Assembly: GCF_028372415.1 (NCBI RefSeq)
Contig: NC_092876.1
Span: 217,421,528-217,485,527 of the forward strand
DNA from: Notamacropus eugenii
Lineage: Eukaryota > Chordata > Mammalia > Diprotodontia > Macropodidae
Length of the DNA stretch: 64,000 bases
Direction: 5' to 3'
Shown: positions 1 through 11,550 of the stretch, piece by piece
How positions within the stretch are numbered: the first letter of the stretch is position 1
Layout of the letters: the number at the start of each line of letters is the position of its first letter
The notes under the pieces: model-generated
Databases searched by the model: none
What the model saw: only the letters and a program-made list of their open reading frames with translations
Told to the model about the DNA's origin: nothing
Made by a program: the position numbers and the translations under genes

Positions 1-279
1 GACATTTGTGATTCTGGTAGTGTGGGGAACTCCCTCCACTAACACAGACCACAAACCATTTGTGATTTAACAGATAAGTTAATTAGGCACATAGCAATAC
101 ATAGAATTTATGAATTTGCTCAGGGTCAAACAGATATTAAGTGTTTTAGCTAGAATTTGAATTAATATCTAGTACACATATTTTTAAAATTTCCCTGCAA
201 TGTATAAATTTATATAATTTTTGTCAAAGGAAGTAAACAGACAGCTTTGAGAAGAAATCAAATGATTAATAACCAAACA
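1..279. other. AT-rich sequence without recognisable feature
   Basis: No open frame, repeat family or motif that I recognise. It may still be diverged L1 flank, since L1 tail sequence follows directly. Confidence 0.4.
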
Positions 280-1165
280 GAGAAATAAAAATAAAACAAT
301 TTTGAGTTACTACCATTGATAAAAACTAACAGCTCTTCCATTCAACATTGGTGTGACTGTGTATAAACCACTCATGCTATTACACTACTGGTAGAATTGT
401 GAATTGCTTCAAACCTTTTGGAAAGCAATATGGAATCATGACCTACAAAAATGTTCATACCCTTTGATAAAAACACTAAGATTATATCTGAAGGAGATAA
501 TGATGGAAGGGGAAATAACTCTGTTAAAAAATCTGAGTACAGTAGTACATGTTTATAATACCTGCTACGGGAGAGGCTGACACTGTTGGATCCTTTGAGC
601 TCAGGAGTTCTGAACTTCAGTGGGCTAAGGAATAAGGTGTCTGTATTAAGTCTAGCAACAATATAATGAAGGCCCAGGAGCTGGAGGACCACTAGGCTGC
701 CTAAGGAAGAATAAGGAAAGATCTAGCCTAGGTTATTACAATGGTAGCTTAAAGTCCCTTTGTTGATCAGTAATGGGATAGGGCCTGTGAGAGGCCAATG
801 CCCTTTTAGACTGGGTGAAACTGAAACTCAAAAAGACCCAGAGAGAAGCAGACTCAAAAAACATACAAACAAGCAAAACTCCTGAGAGCCAAATGTTATA
901 GTAGCAAAACCCTGGAAACAAGCTACGTAGTGATCCTGGCGGAGGAATGGCTGAACAAATTACAGAACATGAATGCGGTAGAACATTGTACTTTTATGAT
1001 GATAGGAAACAAAGGAATATACTAGAAAATTACTGTTAAGTAATTCTGAGTGAAAACGGAATCAAAAGCAGCGACACACTGACTACAACTATGCAAATGC
1101 ATACAACAGCAGCAAATCCTCAGACAAATACAAAAAATTACGATACGAATACATACAGTAATTTT
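280..1165 (+). mobile_element. L1 3'-end fragment, split by a 7SL copy
   Basis: The text follows the ORF2-end/3' region of marsupial L1. It shows the AACAATTTTGAG... start, the line about a small gap and 'gaattgtgaattg', the 'tggaaagcaatatggaatcatg' block split over 421-440, and after the insertion 'ggaatggctgaacaaatt' near 945. These blocks occur in the same order in the 10.1 and 24.8 kb copies here and parallel the human L1 tail. The two halves (280-533 and about 890-1,165) are separated by a 7SL-like insertion. Coding capacity is lost. The family is seen from internal comparison and known L1 layout; the subfamily is not assigned. Confidence 0.75.
532..860 (+). pseudogene. RN7SL (pseudogene): 7SL (SRP) RNA pseudogene
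   Basis: The sequence follows the whole length of vertebrate 7SL RNA, the scaffold of the signal recognition particle. The Alu-domain blocks come first (GAGCTCAGGAGTTCTG at 597-612, then a GGGCTAAG and GGTGTCTG stretch). The S-domain follows, including the GGAGC tetraloop region, GGACCACTAGG and TGCCTAAGGA near 690-707. The distal helix follows (TTGATCAGTAATGGGATAGGGCCTGTGA at about 762-789, quoted here only as landmarks). Many substitutions, mostly C-to-T and G-to-A, mark it as non-functional. An A-rich run with intervening bases near 856-880 could be the remains of a poly(A) tail, so it was probably retroposed by L1. Because the S domain is present, it is a copy of 7SL itself and not an Alu-type SINE, and Alu is in any case primate-specific. 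Confidence 0.88.
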
Positions 1166-1864
1166 GCTTCCGCCACGCTTTATTTTTTAGTTTACTTCAT
1201 TTCTTATTTATACAATTGAATTTTGCTTGCTGGCAAAAATTAAAGTATTTAACTTTTTTTTAAAATTTCTGCTTTCCCAAAGTCTTATCCCGAAGGATAC
1301 GTAACATGCAGTGCATTTCTATACCATGAATCATCAGTTCTTCTCAAGATTCTCTTGACTTCTATGTCATGCACAAACTGCTCTTTATTGCTCACCCAAC
1401 AAGCCTAGAATATCAGTTCCCATCAGTATTTTTCTCCCTTAGGTGGGAAAAAAAGTGTCAAGGTAAATGAAGAGCTTCTGACTTAGGTGATAACAGTGAA
1501 GCAAGTTGCAGGGAAACTATGGATCATTTTTTTTTTTAATTATAAGGAAAAGTTGTGCGTTAAGAGTTACGGATGAGGAATCCTCTTTTCTATCTTAATG
1601 CTTTCCATTCTACATCATTCAGAAAGGATCTGCATTGTATCCTTCTTTCTTGATATCCATCCTGGGATTGAATTGAAGGAAAAGAGAGAAGAGACTGTTA
1701 CCCAAGTCCCAGAAGCCAATAAAGATAGGATTCCAATGATTAAAACAGCATAAGGAAACAGTGGGCCTATAACATCTTTCTACTGTATTGCTTCTTACAT
1801 TTCATCCTCACCCAGATGTTTACCATCCTCTTCTTTTGGCTTTTAGAGTTCCACACAGGAATGT
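1166..1864. other. Unique AT-rich intergenic sequence
   Basis: No repeat or gene recognised. The first about 80 bases may still be L1 tail. Confidence 0.4.
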
Positions 1865-1945
1865 GTGTATATAGATGATAGATAGACAGACAGACAGAGA
1901 TATAAACATATATATATATATATACATATATAACATATAACATAT
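1865..1945. repeat. Compound microsatellite (GATA/GACA/TA)
   Basis: Short runs of GATA, then GACA, then TA/CATA are seen directly. No gene overlaps. Confidence 0.9.
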
Positions 1946-2470
1946 GGCACTCTACTTCCTCTTTTATCTAATGTGTTCCTTTTGAAAAAGAGATACTTCC
2001 ATTGCCACATTCCATTCACAAGTCACATCTCAACAATGAACTGTTCAGCAATATTTATGAGGTCAATTTTTCATCCTTGCATTAAGATTCATAGATCCCT
2101 TTATTGCCTGAATTCTGTGCACTTATGTATAGACATATTTGAGGCTAAAAATATTATTGATTCTCTTTCTGGATATTGTCACCTGTGAATCCTTATGCCA
2201 TTCGAGAGCTACTTTATTCCTATGTCTTTCTCACTCTTCTTTGTAATAACCTTTAGGGATTGTGTTGGGAATAGTTTTCTCCCTACCCCTAAAGTTTTTA
2301 GCTTAAAATTTTCTTTATGGAATATCCAAATTTCCATATGAATGTAATTTTGCTGACTCTTACTATCATTCCTGGCTTAAACTATGATCTAGAAATCTAT
2401 AACTCATTCTCTAATCTTTAACCATAGAGATGGTTAGTTGTTGTACTTCATTCTCGAAGAGGACTCTAAT
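1946..2470. other. Unique sequence, nothing recognised
   Basis: Contains a chance 71-codon open frame (1,973-2,188) with no resemblance to a known family. No repeat signature seen. Confidence 0.4.
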
Positions 2471-2474
2471 CTTT

Positions 2475-2681
2475 AATCATAAGGATATAGTATAACAGAA
2501 GGAACACTGAACAGAGTAAAAGATCTGAATTCAGATCCTGGTTCTGCCACTTGCTAACTGTGACCTTCGGATAAATGACACTTGTACTACTTTCCTCATG
2601 TTTGCTGTTATGAACAAATAAGATAAGCTATGCAAAGTACTTTGTAAACCTCTAAGGGCCACCTAAACACAATTTATCATT
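2475..2681 (+). mobile_element. MIR-type CORE-SINE
   Basis: Reads through the MIR consensus in order: 'gatctgaattcagatcctgg', 'ctgccacttgctaactgtgacctt', a diverged 'cctcatgtttgctgtta' and the tail 'aagtactttgtaaacctctaa'. tRNA-derived SINE mobilised anciently by L2. Confidence 0.85.
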
Positions 2682-2682
2682 A

Positions 2683-2960
2683 TTACATTTTCCTTTCTTC
2701 ACTAAAGTCCCTACCTTCATTTATGAAAACACTATTTATGCTCCCAAAGGTTTTTAATTTCTTTCCTGGTACCTTGTACATCCTAGAGATTCTTTCCAGG
2801 TTCCTTCTGGCAGTATCATTTGTCACCATATGAATCATCAAAAGTAGGTAGTGGTCATTATACTTAACAAATCTCATGAGGTTCTCTTTTGCATTCTGGA
2901 TATTTCTTTGAAAAAGCAGGCATACCTCCCAGTTGTTCTTGTCAGGTGGACAAGAACAAT
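2683..2960 (-). pseudogene. CR1/L3-type ORF1 relic (esterase-like)
   Basis: The minus strand has a 64-codon frame containing IHMVTNDTARRNLERI followed by a K-LKTFGSI-SVFI segment and a RD-S-ERKM end. This resembles the part of CR1-clade ORF1 proteins that carries the SGNH-esterase block HVGTND, followed by a conserved LE-I...Y/ALG-K-K-FG-QVVFS line. Here the block reads HMVTND, so the central glycine is lost. The frame breaks on both sides. It is a fossil of a CR1/L3 LINE, not a host gene. The family call is from memory of the motif and has moderate certainty. Confidence 0.6.
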
Positions 2961-5405
2961 GCCAGATACTGTTGACAGTCCATGTTGAGTAAGTTGACTG
3001 AAAAATCTTGAAATCAAACTATGCTTCTATCTCCAAGTAGCCAGAGACATAGAGAATAACCTGCAAAAACTAGGTCTTTCAATACCATCTCAGGATTTCT
3101 GAAATAAAATAAATTAGGAAGTCTCTGATAACTGGCTGTTTCATGAAATTAAAGGAAAGTTTTATATGGTAGTATCTTAAAGAAACATGAACTTCTTTAA
3201 ACAACAGATTCCATATCATAAAATATCTAGAATGAGTAAAATGATGGCAATAATGCTGGTATAATTTGAGATATGGAGCATTGTTCCTTCACTGATTTCA
3301 ATAACTTATTGATTACCTATCATGGGCACAGCAGAACCAAGATAATAAAGCAATAATAAAAACTAGGCCTTCTAAAATAATAACACTATTAGAAAGGAAC
3401 ACACTTTATCAAAATGGGAAGAAAAACATTAGGGTCCATTTCTTCAGGAATGGGATGAGTCAAGATTTGGCAATGTGATTCTCAGATTTTCATCTCAATA
3501 TCACTGCTTTGAATCTATTCCAGGTTGATAAATGACTAATATTCAACTGATAACTGTTCTGTGGTCTATTAAAAATAAAATATGTATATGCTACAGACAA
3601 TAATATTTGGCTCTTTTGTTAGCTGTCTTAATAGGCAGCCAATGGTTGAATGGAAAAAAAAAATCAAAAAAGAGACAAGATTGAAGAGAAAAGAATCAAA
3701 GGTTTTATCCCCCTGGAGGTCAGTATAAAAGTAACATCATTAGAACAGTAGAATAAGGTTTACAATGTTTCTGTAACACTTCTATACAAGATCTGGAGCA
3801 GTTTATTTCCAGTATTATTAGTTCAACAACTCAGTAGAGCACTGATATTTCTTGAATTAATTATCATAAAATATATTGAATATTTAATCCATTAATACTT
3901 ATTACCTTTCCAAATAAAGTTATAGTATACTTCCAAAATCCAAAACTGAAATATCTGATAAATGTTGCTAAATAATATAAAATATCATTGCATTACAAAT
4001 TATGAGATGTCATTATCAAAAGATATGTAATAATTATTTTTCCAAGCTTGACATCTGCAATGAAAAAAAGGATTTCATGCTAGGGTTATGGTAGTAGGTA
4101 GATAAAATTATATGTACAATGACAATTTATATAGAGAAGGGTTGATTCATAATGGGATTTACTTGTATAATTACACAAGAAATTAATGAAAATTATTAAT
4201 ATATCAAATTATTTTTCAACAATAATGTTTTATAATTTTCTTCTTTCCATTTTAGCCTAGTGAAGAAGAAATTAAGTACCAGTTACTCTATTCATAATTT
4301 TTACAATGCTGTCTATTGACATGATGCTAAACATCATTGAAATTTTGTGTATTTCCAAATGAATTGAAGTATATTTTTAAAGTCTTAATTTGTGTTTGCT
4401 TTACAGAACATCAGGTAGAATGGAATTTTTAGTCACAATAAGTAATTTTTTTCCTGCTTGAAAATCAAAGGTTTAAATCTATAAAGGACATGCTTTGCAC
4501 TCAAACTGGCCTTCAACTGTAAGACTGCAATCGTATTACCAGCAATAACCACATGAAGATCATTTATCCTTATAAAGAGAATAACTGTCTTTTAAAAGGA
4601 TTTACCCTGCTAGACCTAAGGGAATAAGACAGAAGAAAAAACAGATGTGTCTGAAACAAAGATTTGTTATTTAAGGTAATAAAGAAAATAATAAAGCTTG
4701 TTCATTAATGGGTAAAATCTATTTTGTAGTTTGAAAGACTTAGGGACAGATAGCTTCTCTCAGACTGGTAGCAGAGAAATGTTTTAGTCAATTAACATTC
4801 TTTGATGAGAACATTTTTTTCCTAAGCTGTGTTTCTCAAATGGATATTACATAAATAGACCTACATAAGAGAAAAATCATGTGTTTTCTTCTTTAACGTC
4901 TTATGATAAAATTATTAAGGTCTGACGTCTTCTGACATAGTCAAATTGTGATAGAAAGCACAAAAAAAGGTGTCAACTTAAAAAAAAAACCTGTAAAGAT
5001 TTTTTTGTAGGCAGCCAACTAATCCCTCTCACATAGCAAAAAAACACCAGCTTTAAGCTCCAAATATGAATGTAAGGAAAGTGGGGAGATGTGATTCTGG
5101 ATTGCACATGGTTCCACTGAGGCTTATTTGCTACCTTCTGCTGCTGCTGTTCAGTTTTCCAGTAAAGTATTATTTTGGTGCCTTATGATGGTGTTGAGAT
5201 GACCTCAGATGTTTACAGGCTATACCAATGGGTTTTATGCTCTGGAAGGTGTTACCAAAATGGAAAGAATTTAATTACAGGCCAATAATGAAATAAATGA
5301 CTGTCTTTCAGTACCAACCTCCTAAATTCAGGTAGGACAATCACTAGAAAGAGGTGAGTCATGAAGTGTGGGATTTTTTTCCACCATAGCCTTAAAGTCA
5401 TGAAC
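2961..5405. other. AT-rich unique sequence, no feature recognised
   Basis: About 2.4 kb with no recognised repeat, no ORF above 60 codons, and short A/T homopolymers. Diverged remnants cannot be excluded. Confidence 0.4.
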
Positions 5406-5413
5406 CCTTAAAG

Positions 5414-5599
5414 CAGGGGTGCCTATTTTGTGGTCCATTAACTTGTTTTTTTACATTTTCATATCCTTATTTCAATGCAGTTGGTTCCATTTGTAATTCT
5501 ATGTATTTTGTACATTTAAAAATATTCCAGGAAGGGGTCCAAAGGTTTCACTGGACTGACAAAAGGGTCTATGCAACAAAAAAATGTTAGGCACCCCTG
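5414..5599. mobile_element. hAT-like non-autonomous DNA transposon
   Basis: The ends are exact inverted repeats CAGGGGTGCC (5,414-5,423) and GGCACCCCTG (5,590-5,599), with an internal body typical of a short mammalian hAT MITE ('ggggtcc', 'tttcactggactgac'). No transposase. The 8-bp flanks do not match, so a target-site duplication is not visible. A relative in the opposite orientation lies at 19,095. Confidence 0.7.
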
Positions 5600-5749
5600 T
5601 ACTAACACAGGGTAGGGGGTTACAATATCTGTGGGAATGCTGACACTGACAAAATTATAAACCGCTAAAGAACTAGGACTATACTTTGAGGCACAATAAT
5701 AAGGACAGGTGGATCAGAAGCAATGACTTCATTATAGCAAGAGAGTAAC

Positions 5750-6798
5750 CAACCTCACCACACCTGAATCTCCTGGCTGGATCTTTATCCAGGTTCTATC
5801 TCTCATCTTTCACTTGCTTCCATCAGCTCCCATGTTTCTAATTATTATCTCTATGCTGGTAATTCTTAGATCTATTTATTACTTCTCTCCTGACCTCCAG
5901 TCTGTTATTTCCAAATGCCAATTAGACATCTTGAACTAATTTTTCTAAACCCTGCCCCCTTCTTCCTAACTTTTCCTTTACCATCAAAGTTACCCCCAAT
6001 CGCTCAATCTCACAACCTAAGTGACATCCTTTATTCTTCACTCTCTCACCACTCTATATCCAGTCATCTACCAAATCTCATTGTTTCTATATTTGTAGTC
6101 TCTTGAATATGTCCCCTTCCTTCTGCCACTGCCACTATCCTTGTGTACCAACGTCCTCATCTCCTTGCACCTGGACCATGGCAATAGCCTGCTGGTTGGT
6201 CTACTTGCCTTATCTCTCTCTATTCCACTCATTTGTCACATTGATCTTCCTAAAGTCTGACCTCTGCTCAATGAATTTGAATAGCTCCCTACTACCTCCA
6301 GAATCAAATGTGAAATTCTCTTTTGCCTTTAAAGTCCTTTACAACCTGGTCCTTCCCTACCTTTTCAGTCTTCTTCCACTTTACCCCCCTTATATACTCT
6401 GTGATTCAGTGGTACTGGTCTCCTTGCTGTTCCTTGAATACAACACTCCATCTTCCAATTCCAGGAATTTTTGTAGGCTGTCGCCCATCCCTGAAATGCT
6501 TTCTCTCTCCTTATCTCTACCTCTTGGTCTCCCTGGTTTTCTTCAAGTCCCAGATAAAGTCCCGCTTTTTGTAAGAAGTCTTTCTCAGCAGTAGTTGTTG
6601 TTTTAATCTTAGTGCCTTCCCTCTGAAGTTATCTCCAATTTATCCTATTTTTAAAAGATGATGGTTTGTATATCATTTGCACATTGTCTCTCATTAGACA
6701 GGCCTCCTTGAGAAGAGGAACTGCTATTTGCCTTTCTTTTTCCTAGTGTTTAGCACAGTGCCTGGCACATATTAGACAATACTTGTTGACCTGACAAT
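5750..6798 (+). mobile_element. L2 LINE, 3' half
   Basis: Sense L2: the decayed end of ORF2 (lines such as 'caatagcctgctggttggtct', 'cttcctaaagtctgacc' and 'tggtctccttgctgttcc') is followed by the 3' UTR and the terminal 'cacagtgcctggcacatatt'. The 163-codon frame at 6,103-6,594 is a shadow of C/T-rich L2 text and is not a gene. Confidence 0.85.
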
Positions 6799-6799
6799 T

Positions 6800-7361
6800 T
6801 TCTCTCATAAAGAAAAAGCTTCTAGAGAGGACAACGGCACAATATTATGGGGGTGGGGAGACTGAAGAATTCAAAAGAAAATAAAACAGAGGAAGCAAAA
6901 GCAAAATATACCAGAAGAGAGGAATAACCATGGGAAAAGGGAAGAACTATGATCAGAGGTGGCTGTATGAGGCAAGAAACAAAGAGAATAGGATGAACTT
7001 AAGATTGCTTGTTTGGATTTTTGTTCAATTCTGCTTCTTACGTTCTAATAAAAACAATGCTGAAATTCCAAACATAATTTCTCAGTTTTTAAGACAGAAA
7101 ACTGGTGCTCAAAGATATGGTTGCTTAGATTTTCAGAATACCCCAAATAATGATAGGGTACCCAAATGGCCAAAAGTCACCTCAGATGGGAAGTTGTAGA
7201 GGGAATTTGATCTGGACTAGTGGAGGCAGTACTCATATTAATGAAACCACAGAGGCAATGTATTAAATTACAAATATCTGTAATATAAAGTACTATAAGT
7301 TATCACTCTCCTAAGGAAAGTATTTTCCCAATAAGATTTGAAAACATGCTGAAAATTGGGC
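6800..7361. other. No recognised feature
   Basis: An 89-codon frame at 6,930-7,199 has no recognisable domain. Otherwise purine-rich unique sequence. Confidence 0.35.
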
Positions 7362-7445
7362 CTATATCTATATCTATGTATGCATTCACATACATATGCA
7401 TATATATTATAAATATATATATGTGTATGTACATATATATATTTC
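7362..7445. repeat. TATC/TA microsatellite
   Basis: Imperfect TATC and TA/CATA repeats, seen directly. Confidence 0.85.
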
Positions 7446-8720
7446 CTGGTAACTTCAAAGAAAGAGGAGGAGAGTTTTTTAGTAAGATGATTCATATATT
7501 TGGTTGATTCAATATTGATTCATATGTTGTTTAACTTGGAGGAGACCTCAGAAATGAACAAGCCCAACTCTCTCTTTTTTTTAGGTCATAATGTAATGGT
7601 TTTGTGCTGCAAGAGACCTTGGAGGTCATCATATCAGAGGCAAAACACATGGCCCTCTTATTAGTGGGCCTGAACCAGATTAAAATGTAATTGGGAAATA
7701 TTTAATGAAATGAATAAAAACATAAAACATAGGAGCCATCCCTTAAAATAATTAAAAAAAAAAGTTAGCAAAGCCAGTGAACAAAGGCATTCATTCAGTT
7801 TTAAAATTTTATGTGTTTATTTAGTGATATTGTAGAATAGAAGAAATGTGAGGTATCATAATTAACTGATCTAAATGACAGCTAAGACCTATCTAGGTTG
7901 GTTTATATTCTCTCACAGACCACACTTTAGTAAATGGAAGAAGCACAAGAAAGAGAGGAGGCCTATTTAGCTCCAATGGAGATGTTATCTTGACAATGGG
8001 AGTATTCCCTTCCATCAGGGCTCATTCCAGCTCTTATTATGTATAATACTTGTCCATGTTTTCCAGTATGTCATTCCAAGAATATCTACTCATTGTGCTG
8101 GAGATCTTCCTCTAGGGTTTGTCTTTGTACCAGTCTAACAACAGGACTGTCCATCTATTTATCCTTTGCTCTCATTAAATGACCATTCCAACTCCTTTTT
8201 CCAATCATATATTTTTCTGAATGATTTCCTTTATACCTACCAGTCATCATTGTAAATACACAATCGCCTCCTTGCATCAACTGTGTGCCTCTGTTGTCCT
8301 TTGAGTCACATACAGTTATTGTTTTTTGGAGATGGTGGGATTCTAAGATTTGCAGGCACCAAACATGATAGGGAGAATACTGCTCTTAAAAATATGGGTA
8401 TTGACTTTTATAATGCGGTAGAGTAGTAAGAAGTTAGAGGTCAGCTGTGTCACCTCAACAAAATACAAGTCAATTATTCCTTATCTATCCTCACAAACAA
8501 AAAAAGGGGAAATAGAAAAAGAATTTTAACTGGAGATTACCACAACTGCTTCTGATAAAGCTATACTATCCTGTTGCCATGTAGTCCTACGTCTCTACTA
8601 ATCCTAGTACTTCAAGTCATGGTAAATTTTTCTCCTCCACAATTTAACAGGGATACTTCCCATTTCCTTGCTTATGTTAGTTCAGAGGTCTGAAGTAGTC
8701 AATGTTTTTCCCTGATCCTT
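7446..8720. other. Unique or highly diverged sequence
   Basis: The stretch 7,535-7,640 resembles the tail of MIR/THER SINEs ('gagaccttggaggtcatc'). The rest, including 7,960-8,330 with a coherent but unassigned text, is not recognised. Confidence 0.35.
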
Positions 8721-8732
8721 TACCTAACATAT

Positions 8733-9047
8733 GGGGGCAGCTAGGTGGTGCAGTGGATGGAGCACCAGTGTAGGAATCAGGAGGACCTGAGTTCAAATCT
8801 CACCTCAGACACTTGACACTCACTAGCTATGTGACCTTGGGCAAGTCACTTAGCCCCAGTTGCCTCATCCTGGGTCATCTCCAGTCATCCTGATGAATAT
8901 CTGGTCACTGGATTCAGATGGCTCTGGAGAAGAAGTGAGGCTGGTGACCTGTACAGCCTTCCCTCACTCAAAACAAAGTCAAGTGCAAGTCATGTCATCA
9001 TTTCTCTGATGGTATGGTCTTCTTCAGCAATGAAAGATGAACACACA
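8733..9047 (+). mobile_element. Mar-1-like CORE-SINE, full length
   Basis: A full 315-bp copy. It has a tRNA-derived head ('gggggcagctaggtggtgca', box B-like 'gagttcaaatct'), the CORE region 'gggcaagtcacttag', and a tail ending 'tgaaagatgaacacaca'. It is bounded by a perfect 12-bp target-site duplication TACCTAACATAT (8,721-8,732 and 9,048-9,059). The tail resembles the 3' end of the RTE copies at 20.9 and 40.2 kb, so RTE is the likely partner. The name Mar-1 is from the known marsupial CORE-SINE with an RTE/BovB tail. Confidence 0.85.
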
Positions 9048-9387
9048 TACCTAACATATTGAGGAACTTCACTTTTACCAGATGTGCATCCTCTACCATT
9101 ACCATCCCAATATAAAACAGTTACTATTGTTTTTAATGAATAATTGTTCTAATGTTTTTAATTGTTTTTAATGAAAATGTACCTTTAAGCCTTTTACTAC
9201 TTATAATTAAGATTTAAAGTGTTTTACATATGTAAATATTTGTGTGTGGACCTATAACTTAAGTCATATCACCTATTTGTAATGTGGAAACTCAATGTAT
9301 GATGGCAATGACTCTGTAACATAGTCTGACTGACCTGTGATTTCACTGGTTCCTTGGCAGACTAGAAACTGTCTTGTTTGGGGCATT

Positions 9388-9500
9388 AAAATGTTAAGTG
9401 ATTTTCCCAGAGTCATATAATCTATAAGAGGCAGGCCTTGAATCCGGGTCTTCCCAGACTCTAAGGCTAGCACTTTATCCACTATGCCATATTGTCTCAA
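9388..9500 (-). mobile_element. MIR/THER SINE fragment
   Basis: The reverse complement gives the SINE head and core: 'agtgctagccttagagtctg', 'ggaagacccggattcaagg' and a 'tgactctggg' core. Confidence 0.75.
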
Positions 9501-10080
9501 TAATATAAATTACCAATACTGACACAATAGAAAAGTGATCATTTAAACAGACCAATATGAAAGGAAGAAATGACAAATCATCAACACGTCACAAAAGAAC
9601 AATATGGTTTCTTATATTATTTTATAAGTAAATTTTTTCAAAATGACCAAGAAAATATAATCCCTATTTTGTAAGGGAAGATGGTAGGGTCAAATGAAGG
9701 TGTTTTGTTGTTGTTGTTTGGTTTGGTTTTTAGGGATGAGAGATAATCAGGTAGCTGAAGAGTCAGAGGATAAAGAACGGTTGAAAACGGGGGGGGGGAG
9801 GAAAAGTTAAAGGGGCAAGATCCAAGAGAATATGGGGGACTACAGAATCAAAAGCCCAAATAGAAGAGTTGACCTGGGTAAGGAGAAGGGTCACTACATC
9901 TTCAGAGAATGGGGAATGAGACTGAGTTGATTTGAAGTATGGCAATGAGGAGAAAAGGAAGATCACAATGAATGACCTCAATTTTTTCAGTAAAGTATGA
10001 GAAGTCCTCTGAGAGGGACAGGCAATGGGGTGAAATAATGTTGTTGTTGTTTTTTAAAGATGAGAAGATTTGGAACCACT
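9501..10080. other. Unassigned, poly-G and T-rich runs
   Basis: Includes a G run at 9,789-9,798. A purine-rich text at 9,750-10,020 looks like an old LINE (L2-type) in antisense but is not secure. Confidence 0.35.
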
Positions 10081-10084
10081 GTGG

Positions 10085-11262
10085 GGAGTACTAGGATAGA
10101 CTTAGACACAAAGAAGAATAAGAAAATTTAATAACATATTTTTTCAATTGTTATGGTAAAATGACTTTGTTTCTATTTAACAAACAGAAAAATTCTTAAG
10201 GACAAGCTGAATGTGCTTGATTATATTAAAGTAAAAATATTTCTATAGGGAAAATATTTATAGCAAATATTAGGGATTAAAAAGTTGATATCTAAAAATA
10301 CAGCTATATTAGAATGGTTAAACATTTAAACAGGAAATTCCCAGTTTCTGCTGGATAGTCAGGGAATGTGAATAGACAATTTACAAAATAGGAAATGGAA
10401 ATTATTAATAATATATTGAAAAAAGTTAAACTTCATTAATAATCAAAGGGATTCAAATTATAACAACTTTGGGGTTTCACCTTACATCCATCAAACTGGC
10501 AAACATAAGTTAAGGTAATAAAACTCAGTGATGGCAGAAAGAAGATGGCAGATGAAGAAACTGATATACTTTCACTGCTAGCAGAATTACAAATTATTAG
10601 AATTGGGGGGGTATATAGTACAATACAGTATCCAGTACAGGGTAGTACACGGTAAAAGTTACAAAAATAATTACATTTTTGATTCCATAATTTCTAGAGG
10701 GAACTAGGTGTCATGGCAGATAGAGTGTTGAACTTAGAGTCAAGAAGACCTGAATTCAAATCCTGACTCAAATACTTAATTAGCTGAGTGACCCTGGGCA
10801 TATCACTTAATGGCAGTCTGCCTTAGTTTATTTATCTTTAAGATGGGAATAATAATAGCATCTATCTCCCAGAATTGTTGTGAGGATAAAATGAAATAAT
10901 ATTTGTAAAATGCTTGTTTACATTAAAGTGCCATGTAACATTATTATTATCATCACCATCATAATTATTATCTGTGGGGGTGGAGTAGGGTATAGGGGGA
11001 GTGGAATATACCCTGAAAATATTATCAAACCAAAAAAAAGAGCTATCACTTCAAAGACTTTTACAGCATCATCATTTATAATTGCAAAATATTTAAAAGC
11101 AGTCTAAATTTCCAACAATAACATAATGGTTAAACAAATTATAGTATACTTGATAAAATTCACTGATTTTATTAAAAAAACACATAAGGAATATAAAAAA
11201 ATCTAGAAAGACCTTTATAAAATACAATACAAAAAGGGGTGGGAAAAGGCAGAACCAGAATT
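10085..11262 (+). mobile_element. L1 3' region, interrupted by a SINE
   Basis: Follows the end of L1 ORF2 and the 3' region. It runs through 'ttgattatattaaagtaaaa', the 'gttgatatctaaaaatacag' line and 'attcaaattataacaacttt', then the 'cttacatccatcaaactggcaa' block. It is split at about 10,693-10,970 by a SINE and resumes with 'gcaaaatatttaaaagcagt'. All frames are broken. Confidence 0.7.
10693..10972 (+). mobile_element. MIR/THER-type CORE-SINE inside L1
   Basis: Complete CORE-SINE order: head 'aggtgtcatggcagatagag', 'gacctgaattcaaatcctga', core 'gtgaccctgggcatatcact', then 'agatgggaataataatagca', 'gttgtgaggataaaatgaa' and an ATT-rich tail. Confidence 0.85.
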
Positions 11263-11267
11263 AATCA

Positions 11268-11502
11268 ATCAATGAGCATTTAAGTGCCTACTATATGTCA
11301 GGCAATGGGGTTACAAAGGCCAAAAAAATAAAATGAAATAATTCCTTACTTTGAAGAGCTTACATTCTATGGGGGAAACAATCTCTACGGATACATAAGT
11401 AAATACAAAAGACCTCATGTTGGAGGTGGTGCTTGAATTGAGTTTTGATGGAAACTAGGGATCTTAAAGATGAGGAAGGAGTGCATTCCAGGCAATAGTT
11501 TG

Positions 11503-11545
<43 letters not shown>

Positions 11546-11550
11546 GTGAA
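11268..11550 (-). mobile_element. L2 LINE fragment with (GT)n
   Basis: Antisense L2: 'aagtgcctactatatgtcag' is the reversed 3' terminus, then 'agagcttacattctatgggg' and 'gtgcattccaggcaatag'. A perfect GT run lies at 11,505-11,544. Confidence 0.8.
11505..11544. repeat. (GT)20 microsatellite
   Basis: About 20 uninterrupted GT units, likely polymorphic. Confidence 0.97.

Noticed and set aside
540..830. Alu-like SINE
   Set aside because: The S domain of 7SL is present and Alu is primate-specific; the 7SL pseudogene explains the whole match.
6103..6594. 163-codon plus-strand frame
   Set aside because: Lies wholly within a sense L2 copy and follows its nucleotide landmarks in a non-native frame.
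11505..11544. Z-DNA-forming regulatory GT tract
   Set aside because: A plain microsatellite within an L2 remnant; no sign of function beyond length variability.
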